DNA from: Phoronis australis
Taxonomy: Eukaryota > Phoronida > Phoronidae
NCBI GenBank assembly: GCA_002633005.1
Contig: NMRA01000271.1
Location: 415,028 to 479,027 of the forward strand
DNA length: 64,000 bases
Reading direction: 5' to 3'
Shown here: piece after piece, positions 12,901 to 24,900 of the stretch
Position numbering within the stretch: the stretch's first letter is position 1
How the letters are laid out: every line of letters starts with the position of its first letter
The notes under the pieces: generated by a model
Database searches by the model: none
The model's input: only the letters and a program-made list of their open reading frames with translations
Told to the model about the DNA's origin: nothing
Program-made: the position numbers and the translations under genes

Positions 12901-15900
12901 TGGCAGACATTCATTTCGTCAAATTTCGCAACAAAATTAATTTATCGGCAAAATTTACTTTGCTTTTAGCATGGTTTGTATGACGTAGCTAATAGAAAAC
13001 ATCTTTTGTTAAAATTTTGTGCATTTACAACTTACAATATTATAGTACACATAAACCTTAGTTTGGAAAATATAAATTTAGCAATATTAGCAATTATTAT
13101 TTTTCTCCCAAATTCAACAATTTTTACTGTAATATGTAAAGGACAGGAGGGTAAAAATCATTTGTTTGCGAAAAGATGAGTTGACATTGTTTTTGCCGAT
13201 TGCTTGTGATTCATTTCTTTTAATTTTATATGTGATGTGAAAAATGATGATTTTGATAAATTCAACGTAAGTCTGTGGAATCGCTGTCTAACGTGAGAGA
13301 CAAGTTATGTGCGAAGTGTTATGGCTTGTTTCTGTACTGCACAGTACCATGTTTTTTAAGGGACGAGAAATTTAGTGAATTTTTGAGATCAGCCATGGGG
13401 CAGAATCGATCCTGCAATGCCCGCAGATGCAGTCTAACAATCTGCCAGCAGAGCTAAATCCAATTCGATAAATGGCAGAGTATTTTAAGCATTATTTAAT
13501 TGTTATAGTCACTAACTGGCCTTGGTTTCAGCGAATATCTGGCAGTTGACTCTGAGAATTGACAATTTGTTATAAAATCACAAAAAAACAATGGATTTTG
13601 TTGTTTTATAGCTCTTGTCAAAGCTAATAACTTCACAAGTAACAATAGTCCCAAAATTGTTTTTGGCTGCAAAATCGATGATGTGCCTTTAATCCATTTT
13701 GTGCAGTGCTTGTCGCGTGATAGCTTTTGTGATTATCAAGTAGTAGTACTAAACACATTGGGGAATGCCGTGTGTAATCAGAATACATATCCTAAGAGTT
13801 TGCTTTGAAATTTCAGAACATTATTAATGAATGCTGACCTGATTCTCAGCTACGGCAGGCGATATGGATTCGTAGGAAGGAACGGATTAGGGAAAACTAC
13901 TCTGTTAAAAATGATAGCGCAGTAAGTACTAGTTGGAATAACGATCTCAGTGCAGAGACTCTTTTACAGCAGTAGTCTTTGAAATAAGGGAGGATCCAGT
14001 GTGGCTTAGTGGTTTGAGCCCCCGATTCCTGTTAAGGGGGCCTTGGTTCGGAATCCTGGCTTCACTGGCTGACAATCGAGCATTGCACGAAGGTGTCCCC
14101 TATTCCTCTGAGCTCGGTCTTACTATTGAATGTATGGAAGGAAGTGAATGAGAGCCTGGATATAACGCGAAAGCGATCTCTGGGGCTGTACTTGTATTTT
14201 AAAAGAAATGAGTGCCTTTGCAATTCACCTTCACAAAGAAAATCAAAGATGAAATTTCTAAATGAAGCCTGTTTAAGCTCTTACATTTCGGTGGTAGTAG
14301 AAGCCATGAAGACGGATATCAGTGCTGACCTCTAGCAGGTTTATTGATCTTAATATTATGGCAAACATTATCGACAAGTTTGTATTCAGCCAAATGGCGG
14401 TGACAGTCCCTTATGAGGTACCCGCATTTTGAGAACCAGTTCGACGCCTGTTAGTCAGTGGAGAAAACTTGTTCTCAAAATGAAGACTTAACTAGAGATT
14501 TTTTTAACTCTGCGGATGTAGAGTTTTCTCTGAAAGAAGAAGGTGTGTAAAATTCAAATTTCGGTTTTGTACCGATCTGGCGTTGATTGGGTCGCGTGAT
14601 TGCGTCTTTTCTAGGCGTAACCTGCGTATCCCCTCTCACATTTCGGTGCTACACGTTGAACAAGAGGTCGACGGTGATGACACGTTAGCTGTGCAAAGTG
14701 TTTTAGAATGTCACAAACTGAGGGAGGCATTACTTACTGAGGAACGGCAAATAACCGCTCGGTTGCAGTCGTCCAGGTAGGAGCAAAGTTGAATTGAAGC
14801 CTTTTCTTCTTGAGCGGGATTGACAATAAATATCAAGTGATAATTATCCAAGAAACAATTCTCGTTTATGACCTCGTTAACAATGAGAAGTGAATAATAA
14901 GCAACTGTCATTATGTATACAATCCATGCGTTTTGTTTTGCTTTACTCTTAAAGTGGAACTTGCACGCTTAATAGTCCTTTTTCTCTATGTGACTTTGAA
15001 GTAGGTTGAAAATTGCCAAATGTTTTTAAGAGCGAGTTTTGTGTCGAAAAAGATCCGCCGTAAATGACTTAACCAGTTCCTGTAAGACTGCATCATGTGG
15101 GCTATGTGAGCCCCTAAGGTATGCCATTAATTCTTTGCAGAATTTCTTGTTTTCTCAATTACAAGTTGTCAATGAATACAACTGGGCTTAGTTCAGTGTA
15201 GATTATGTTAAAAAACATTCTTGTCATTTAGTTCCTGGTATACATTAGCATAATTAGGAGCATGCATCTTCAGGGACAGGTTATAGGCCAACATAGACGT
15301 GCTGTGATTTTGACGTGGGTCTGTGTTATTCTTTAATATGTTGCTGACAATGTATTAAGCTTAAAACCAAGCATTTGGGATTATAACTCTTCCAGGATAG
15401 GTTGCCAATTCTATGTTGCTTTCAACTATTGAAGTTGAAATATTTTCAATAATAAAAGCATGAAAATTTTGAGAAAACAGATCAAGTTTGAGTCTATTAT
15501 TACTGGAATGAAAACTTACAAAAATTAGCGACGTTGCATCTGCATCTCACGGACTTGTGATGTTTTCATTATTCTGGCCAATTTTCCCTAATTTTTGTTG
15601 GTTTTTACACCAGTATTAGACTCAAACTGGATCTATTTTCAATGATCTTTCTCAGCTTTTTGATATTTCTCATCGAATATTTTTGATAGATACATTTCAT
15701 CAAAACCCTGAAAGGGCATTAAGTTTTTTAAAGAAAATGTAGAAGTGGTATTACTTCAGAATGTAAACTATGTCAAAAAACTATTTTCTTCTGGAGTATA
15801 TTGCAGTGGAGATTATAATCAAATCTGTTGTCTTCGAGGCAACCTGTCTGCTTACAAGCCAGGCATATGGTAGAAGTTGATTTGAGCTATCAAAGGTGGT

Positions 15901-18900
15901 TGAAGGACAATCCATGATTGACATGAAGTATCTTTTTGGCGTTGTTTAACTTGCCAATGCAACAAATAATCTGTTAGGGTAGGAAAATCATTCTGGAAGG
16001 GCTCGAATCAAACTTTGTGTTAGTAATGAGCTCAAAGTAAACCTTCCCCGTTGAATGCTCGCGGCTAATAATTTGTCGGAGCTCCAAGTGTCACTATTAA
16101 CTATTGTGTGCATGTTTCAGTCCTGATGATTCCAACTCCAGTACACGTCTCAATGAAGTTTATCGGCAATTAGAAGCCATCGAGGCAGACAAAGCCCCCG
16201 CCAAGGCAGCCATGATCCTTGCTGGACTGGGATTTACACCACAGATGCAGGCAATGAAAACAAGGTCAGTAGTCTCTGCAGCCAATGGGACTTGCTTCCC
16301 ACTTACCATGGAATAACTGGGAAACTTGGAAAATGACAAAAAGTGTTTGCTTTCTTGGAATAAAGGCAAAAATGAAATGAAAATTGTATCCTGGGAAACA
16401 TGTGGAAACTCGTAGAAAACGAAAAACAATATGCAAGATCATGGCTTTATCAGCGCTGGTGATTTTGTATAGTTTCTCTAAAGAGGGTCTGCATTTGTTG
16501 AGTTGTGGAATAGACAAGGGTCACTAAATAAGTACGTAAGGTGGCTGAATCACGGCTGTTAACCTGTGTATGGCGTTTCTCTCTAAGAGGTTGTGGTGGT
16601 CTCTCTACAACATGAGGTGACTGAATCATCGTTACAAACTCCTACGTGGTTTCTCTCTAAAAGACTTTGTAGCTAATGCAGTGGTGGTCGCTACACCCTG
16701 CGAGGTGGTTTGTTCAGCTCTGCTGCAACTTGTATGGCTTCTCTTTGTCGGATAATTTATACTTTGTTAGCTTTGGAATGGGCAGTAGTCAGTGCACTTT
16801 GCGAGATGGCTTGTGTATGGTTTCTCTCTGAGAGGATCAAGTGGTAATGAGCTGCGGTAGCTTTAATATACAAGCTCACTACATTTCCTCTTTTTTGTTT
16901 TGATTTCCTCATATTTGATTTCCAAATTCTTCTTTTTCGTCTATTTTATCGTTACTTTGTCTTAAATATTTGTGCAAAATGCTTATTTCACTTAAATTTT
17001 ACAACACAAAATATATTTCTATCATGCAAGTCTATTTATGTGTGGAATGATACAACACCTGCAAAATTTTCCTCTTGTTTGTCATTGGCCTTCCAAGCCC
17101 TGTTCTTAGTGCCTCACTATGGCATTAGGATGCATCATAAATTTTTATGACTGCATCAAATGTGTCTTTGGAACATCTCAAAGTTGTGATTCGTTTTTGG
17201 ATATCTTGTGCATTGGGCTGTTGTACTTTGATTGTTTGTTTTTATTGCAGGGAATTTTCAGGAGGCTGGAGAATGAGGTTGGCATTGGCTAGAGCTCTCT
17301 TTACACAGTAAGTCGAAGTAAGGCTAGGGTTGGCTAGAGCCCTGTTTACACAGTAAGTCGAAGTAAGGCTAGCGTTGGCTAGAGCTCTATTTACACTGTA
17401 AGTCAAAGTAAGGTTGGTATTGGCTAGAGCCCTGTTTACACAGTAAGTCGAAGTAAGGTTTGCTTTGACTTGAGCTCTATTTACACTGTAAGTCAAAATA
17501 AGGCTAGCATTGGCTAGATCCCTGTTTACACAGTAAGTTGAAGTAAGGTTTGCTTTGACTTGAGCTCTATTTACACTGTAAGTCAAAATAAGGCTAGCAT
17601 TGGCTAGAGCCCTGTTTACACAGTAAGTTGAAGTAAGGTTGACTTTGGCTTGAACTCTATTTACACTGTAAGTCAAAGTAAGGTTGGTATTGGCTAGAGC
17701 CCTGTTTACAAAGTAAGTTGATGTAAGGTTGACTTTGGCTTGAACTCTATTTACACTGTAAGTCAAAGTAAGGTTGGTATTGGCTAGAGCCCTGTTTACA
17801 AAGTAAGTTGATGTAAGGTTGGCTTTGGCCAGAGCTCTATTAGTCAAAGGTTGGCATTAGCTATATCTCTCATTGAGTTCGTGCTTTGTCGTCTGATTGT
17901 GCTCTTGTGTTGTATTTTAGGACTAAAGTTTGTTAGGTCTAAGACAGACTACTCAACATTGTATTTTTTTCCCAAGACTGCACATGTGTACAGTGAGGAT
18001 ACATAGTAAATCTTGTTTTAATTAATGTCATGAAGGGTTTACAAATGGACTAAGTAAATCATAAAACACAAGTGAGATGAGGCAGCTTAAAACTCAGAAA
18101 GGAATTTAATTTAAAATTTCGAATGCTGACTTTATGTTCTTTTTATTTTAGGCCTGACCTGCTCTTGCTCGATGGTGAGTAAAAATCTTCAGTCTAAATG
18201 AACAGATACATTTTGTATGTAAACAAAATAATCTTCTTAAAAGAGTTTCGAATGACGTTTCAGTTAATTATGTAAATGTTTTATTATGTGCAGGACAATG
18301 ATGAAGTGCACAAATGTTTTGCGTATGAGCCGTGGTATCGCAGCATACGGTGGTGTTGGTAGATTTTGCCTCAGTTTTTCTGTCCGAAACCCCAAATTAT
18401 TACTGTTTACTTAGTTTTTTGACTTCTTTTATTGTTTTCTCTTGTATTTCAGAACCTACAAACATGTTGGACATGAAAGCTATCATTTGGTTAGAGAATT
18501 ATTTGCAAGTGAGTTCAGAACAGTTATCATATCATTGTCGCCGTTGTTAAACCTACGGTAAATTTTTAACAATTTTGGTCTAAAATAAGTGCCAAAGTTG
18601 CACTTTTTCATTTTTCAGGGGCTTCTAAAATAGTTGTGAATGCCCACAACTTTTGAAAATATTGCCTTATGGCAGCAGTGGTCCAGAAGTTGGCTGTGGC
18701 AAAGCTTCGTACTGGTATAATTGTTTATGAAAACTGAGCAAATGAAATTTCACTTCTCTGCCGTCTAGTGCCCTGTATTGATGAGATTTTATTGTGTATC
18801 TCTTTGTTGTATTCCGCAAGAGCGGTATTTTGTCCCAATTAAATGTATGCTTCAAATACTACGTTTCATAATTTATCAGAAACTAATGAATTATTGTGTC

Positions 18901-21900
18901 CATTTAGAAGAACGCCCACGTTGGCTTATACCAATGGGTGTGGTGGGGCATGACGCGATTGTGTATTATAATGCTGCGGATCAGGGTGCGCTCCTTCTAA
19001 CCGCTTTCACACCAAGAAAACTGTCTATTCCACTTTTTCTCAGCCGTTCCAAGAATGCAATGATTATTATACCCAAGTTGACCTGCCAGGTGCTACGCTT
19101 TATACACTGTTCTATAAATGGCTGTTAGGAACTGGTTTTAAAATGATTCACTTTTGCGTGAGGAGCTGTATAAAATACAGCGTTTGTTGTTTTCGTGAAA
19201 AAAAGTAAAAGTTGAATGAAATGAAAACAAAATGATTAGAAACAGGAACGGCATTTTTGAGATTTCATCTTGAACATAACGTCACACATATTTTGGTCTT
19301 GTTAGTGTANTTAAAAGAGATGTTAAGTAGTACTGAGTGTACTGTTCAGGCTCACTGTCAAAAGCTGGTAAAGCCACGTTTCTTTTTCAGAAATTCATTG
19401 ACAGATTCCGATACAACGCAAACAGGGCGTCGCAAGTACAGAGCAAACTGAAACTTTTAGAAAAACTGTAAGTTTTAACGTGTTTATTTGTTTCCTTCCT
19501 GGAATATATATCCTCAGACTTAGTCTGTGAGCCTTCACTAAAAATTTCGACTTGTTGTAACGTTTCCCAAATTGAATAGTGTCTGCAACTGTCAAACAAA
19601 CACGTGCCCTTATGGGAAGCAGGACGTATTTCGTTTTTGCTTGTTATGGCTTTCCAGCAAAGTAAACTGAAAGCATTCAGTCCAAGAGATCAACACTTCA
19701 TTTAGGTCACTTACTGCTGTCAGGCTTGGAATTTTCCTCTTTTGAGACAATTTCCTCTTTTTTGGTTTCAATTTCCTCCTACTTGGTTTCGAGTTTCCTC
19801 TTTCTTCGTCTCTTTTTTTATCATTATTTTGACTTTATTCGTGCAAAAACGTTTATGTCACTCAGTTGAATTTTGCCACTCAAAAAATATTTTTATGACA
19901 CAGGCCTATTTACACCTGGAAATTTTCGCTCCTTTTTGTCATTGGTCATTCCAAGCCTTGTGCTATAAAACTGGTATCATCTTCTTCCTTGCTCGGATGA
20001 GAAGGGGTTTCTAGGCTTACAAACAACTGACAATCGACCTATTGCAAGCTCCGTCCCCATGCAAAAAGTCGACAAATAAACATTGAAGACAATAAGTTTT
20101 ACCTGACTGTGTGTTGTTTGTAGGGGTAAAATGGTAGCTTGGAAAGGAAGGTGTGTCAAAAATGCTGTGTTCTGATTGGTCAGTTAAGCTGTCACTCAAA
20201 ATCCTGGCAATAGGTCAGTTTGAAACAAGCCAACGTTCAGAACCTGGTCTTCAGCAATGAGGAAATTTTAGTTATTTTGAACCTCTGAATCACTTGGTGA
20301 TTAATGAACAATGCGAGGCCTGTTTCATAGTTGGTGTTTGTAATGGAATGCAGTTTTATTGCTGCGTTAACCATAAACCCTCCTTAATAAGCCGAGTGGT
20401 CTTCATTTTGTGTCAAAGTCGCTGTGCATATTTTGTTTCTGGACCCAGGCTTGTATTTGGGGAACTGAAGGTAAAAATGCACCAGTTTCCAAGTTGTGTC
20501 CTGGGAGAAAATACTGGCACGGAGCTTTCTGTTACGAACTTGGTTAGACGTTGCTGCTGATTGGTTATCGTAGAATTTATTAAAAAGCAGGCGTGCGTCA
20601 TTCTTAGCACAAATAACGCAGTTGAGAACAATGCATTCAGGTTGACAGGATTTGTCCAATGTCCATTAAAGTTCTACTGTTTGTTGGAAAAACGAAGTTG
20701 TCAGTTTTATCAAAATTTGTTTGCTCCTGATTGAGACTACATTATCTGACGTTTCAATTTTCAACTACTGCATGTTTATTGAATTCAGAAAAAGATAGTG
20801 ATAGTTGCCCAGGGCCCTGTTTCTTGAAGGGACTACTGGCTTTTGTTGTTTGACTTCCGCCAAAAGTAATAAATCTGACCACGAAAGCCAAAAGTCAATT
20901 TTTTGTCTTTCGCATTTCTCGAAACATTTTGTCTTGTGTCTATTCGAGCAGACTACGGATATCTGTCTTGTGGCTTCGAGTTGTGGACAGATTTTTCTAG
21001 CTTTCAGCCTTAGCTTGATTTTCCTGAAAGGGACAAAAGCCTATAGTCTCTTCGAGAAACAGGTCTCATGTGACACCTAGTGCCAAACATTTTGGTATAC
21101 CTGTTTCAGACCGGAATTGAAGCCTGTTGAGAAGGAGTCGGAAGTGATTTGGAGATTCCCCGAGGCAGAAACTCTGTCACCGCCCATATTACAGTTGGAC
21201 GAACTAGAATTCTACTATACCAAAGAGCAGTCTATATTTAGGAACGTCTGTGTCTCAGCCAGCATGGACTCAAGAATTTGCATAGTGAGTATATCACCCG
21301 TAACACTGCACACGGTTAAGAATAGGCCCGTCCTGAATTAGCACAGTGCCATTCTCATTCACAATGCAACACACGTCAAGCACTTGTCTTTATTGTTCAC
21401 AATCATGCAAAATGTACTCTAGGCTAATTATTGTGTAATTCATTACTGTAATGTAGGTAAACTTGTATTACTAACTGCATTTTGAATTGCAATGCTGACA
21501 TCTAGAAATTGGCGAAAAGGTCAAAGGTCAGTGCTGTGTGCACAGTTTGTTGTTCTTTCCTGACTTGTTAATCAATGGAAGGGAGTCATGTATTCAGAAA
21601 AGTAGGTCAGTCATGCTTTCTATTTTTCTACCTCCTCGAGAGCGGAAAGTCAAGTCAGGGCGGGCCTATTGTCAATGAGATCTGGTGTTTATAATTTCCT
21701 ACACGTCCCTGTTCTGTCATTTGTGTGCAAATGCAGGTATTATATTCATCATGATCTGGTTGCATAAAAGTTACGTGCTGGACAACAACAATGTGGACGC
21801 GTTGTCACACACAATGTTGTTATTCTGGAACAATGCAATTATCATCATGCAACAGCTGAGTTATCAAGTTGATGAATTATAAAGTTTAATGCAACTCTGC

Positions 21901-24900
21901 TCAGATGTGAGTGGACAGGTGATCTCTGCTTTTCCTTGCTGTGAAGTTCAGTTATAGAAGCCTTACATCGTCTTATTCTATGCTTTCACGACTTGTATTG
22001 TTTTTGCATTATGGTGGCTCATGAATCTCATTCAGTATGGTGCAGGGCCCTCATAATCCACTGTCGTGCATGTAAATAGAAACCATTGATTTAAAAAATA
22101 GTCAGTGCAATTTCACCACCTGCATGTCGGCTGAATTATTGTTTCTGCTCACTTGTTAAAATTGCATTTTGCCTTGTTTAGCTGGATTAAAGTGGAACTG
22201 GCATGCTAAATCCTTATCTCTGTGATTGTGTAGAAAATTTGGTGACGACCGGGACTTGAACCCGGGTTGCACGAGCGACAGTCAAGCATCTAAACCATTC
22301 GGCCAAGAGGCAATTGCCACTTGGCAAGCGGCTTAGAGAGGCTTTTATCTGACTGTACGTGCCGTGACAACCAGAAGTCACGCTTCACAATACTTGCTTG
22401 GTCAAATTAGTTAGGAACACATGACATAGTGACGGTGTGAACGTGAAGTACATTGACAATTGCAAAATGTTTTTAAGTACGGTTTTTGTGTTGAAAATGA
22501 TCCACCGTAAGCCACTCAACCTTCTCTAGTAAGTATCATGACGTGGTGTTGGGAAATAACACTGCATGGTGGTTGCTATGTGAGCCCCCAGGGCACGTCA
22601 TTAGTGCAAAGGTCACCTCTATACAGATTTTTTTGTTTTTACATTTATAAGTTGTCAGTGAATACATACTGCACTTTGTTTAGCGTAGGTGATGTTCAAA
22701 CAGCATTGTCGTTTATTTCCTGCTATACATTAGCATAGTTAGGAGCATGCAAATACATCTTTAAAACAAAAGTCGAATGGGGTCTATACTCTTAATAACT
22801 AGGACTCATAATAGTCCTTAATTAAAAAGGATTCTGGTTCCCATAACAACAAAAACGCCAAAATCATCGGCGACTCAACAAAATGTTTCAGAGTTCATTG
22901 GGGTTGGTCAAGTCTAAAATTCAAAAATGCCACGTGTATGCATTCCCTGCGATTTGAGTTGCGGGCACATGCGGCAACAATTCAGGATCGGATGAGCTTT
23001 GCAATTCATTTAAACCTCAAAGCGATTCCGTTAAGTAAAAAGCATTGATGGCTAAACAGTTGCGAAATGCAGCTTTAGAGAAATACTCCCATTGTTATCT
23101 ATCCATCGTGTTAACAAACGTCACATCTGCACACTTGTGGAGGATACTATTACGCAATGGCTATCAAAATAAGTTGACGTGTAAATTCTGTCATGTAACA
23201 TCTGTTATGCCACTTCCACTGCCTAGCATCTGCTGCAGTCTCTAACGGACAGTTGTGAAAACTGTGGGCCCAGTCTTCAGTCTTTCGGAATCGTAAGTTT
23301 AAAACTGAATTTCCTTACCAGTAAGTGACCATCAAACCAAACGTTGGCCGCTTTCTGTTGAAAAACCATAAGTTGGCGTGATTTTCATTACCATGGTAAA
23401 CAATCAAAGCATTGACATGTCAGTAACATGTCAGAAAATCAAAGGGCTGGACAGCCATTCCAAAATTTGACCACTTCAATTCAGTTACAAGTTATCTCTC
23501 AGTTCCAAATGAATGTTGAAATCTATACCTTCAAAGCAAGAAAATTTGTATATCTATTTTGGTGAGCTTAATTGCCATATTTTTGTGTTTAAGCAGTATC
23601 TGTAAAAAAAGTACATCTTGACTTTAAGATGTAGTAATGTGATTTTGCATGCTTTTCATCCTCTTATCGTTTGCGTGGTTTCAAGACTAGCAAAGTGGGA
23701 TTTGCAGTGGGTTTCAGCGCTCGAAATAGGCGCTGGCCCGGTGTCCTGGGGCTTGTGGATTTGCGGCCGGGCCATTATATTTTCAGACTAATTGTCCCGG
23801 CGGCCAGCACATTTGTTTGCTGAAGTTCGAACACTGGTCGGTTTTATTGGGAATAAAGGCCATCATATCATTCTTTCCTTTCCCATCTTGAGAGTGACAT
23901 TTGCTGAGACATGGACTTGCATGCACTACATCTCATTGTAAATAACAGTCATCATGTTATGTCTTCAAAGGTGGGCGAAAATGGTGCTGGTAAGACGACG
24001 CTGCTCAAGCTGTTGTTAGGTGACCTATCACCAGTGAGCGGACTGCGGCACGTCCATCGTAACTTGAGAATTGGTTACTTCACACAGCATCACGTGGATC
24101 AGTTGGACATGTCTGGATCCTCCGTTGATCTCCTGGCAAGCAGGTTCCCTGGTAATGCTTTAGTTGGGGGCAGGTGATTAGTGCCGTTGCTGGCAAACTA
24201 AGTTCAGGCTGCTTATTTATGCAGTGAAAGTAGGACATTTTTGCGAAATGTCACAAATACGTTCAACTTTTATCAAGTTGTCTGTATTTAGTCAAATATC
24301 TGCAAAACTTAAGAATTTAAGTCATCGACTGGAAAAATAAATATTTTCTGAAAGCAAGGAGCCTGTAAAATTGATTCCTGTTTAATAGGTCACATGGCTG
24401 TGTATTTGCAGTAAAATTTATGGAAAAAGAAACGTACTTTGACTGCAAAGCAACGGTATTAATATGATGACCGAATTCTATTTGGTATAAATGATTCAAA
24501 CAAAATTTCAGAAACGATGTACATTTGTATGCATGAAAATCGCAAATGTCCAATTTTTTATAACCCTTATACATAAGTGTAACTTTTTAAAACAGTTCCC
24601 AGTACCGTTTTGGAGCACAGTGCATAAAGCAAAATATCTGAAAGTTTTATTTATATTTGATCGGCCATTTCTGGGAAACGATGTTCCACCGTTTTTGAAA
24701 GGGTCAAAATATCATTTCACAGGTTGTTAATTGTGTAGTGTTCAGAAAACACAAAATTGTTAGGGAATGGAATGTATGTGACCCAGAAAACGGACACTGG
24801 AATAACTGAAAACGAGACAAATTACAGTGATTTTAATAACTAATCGTTATAACTGATAGGTGGCACCACAATTGTATTTTGTGGAATGCTTTTATTATGC

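Noticed and set aside
17242-17847. 201-codon open frame on the minus strand with 15-residue repeats
   Set aside because: It is the antisense shadow of the 45-bp donor minisatellite; the frame is open only because 45 is divisible by three and it has no family similarity.
18778-19128. 116-codon plus-strand frame as the missing ABCF3 exon
   Set aside because: The translation lacks the SHDR H-loop and any of the conserved helices expected there.
22238-22330. Functional tRNA gene on the minus strand
   Set aside because: A and B boxes are good but the acceptor strands do not pair and no clear anticodon loop could be set, so it is listed as SINE-like.
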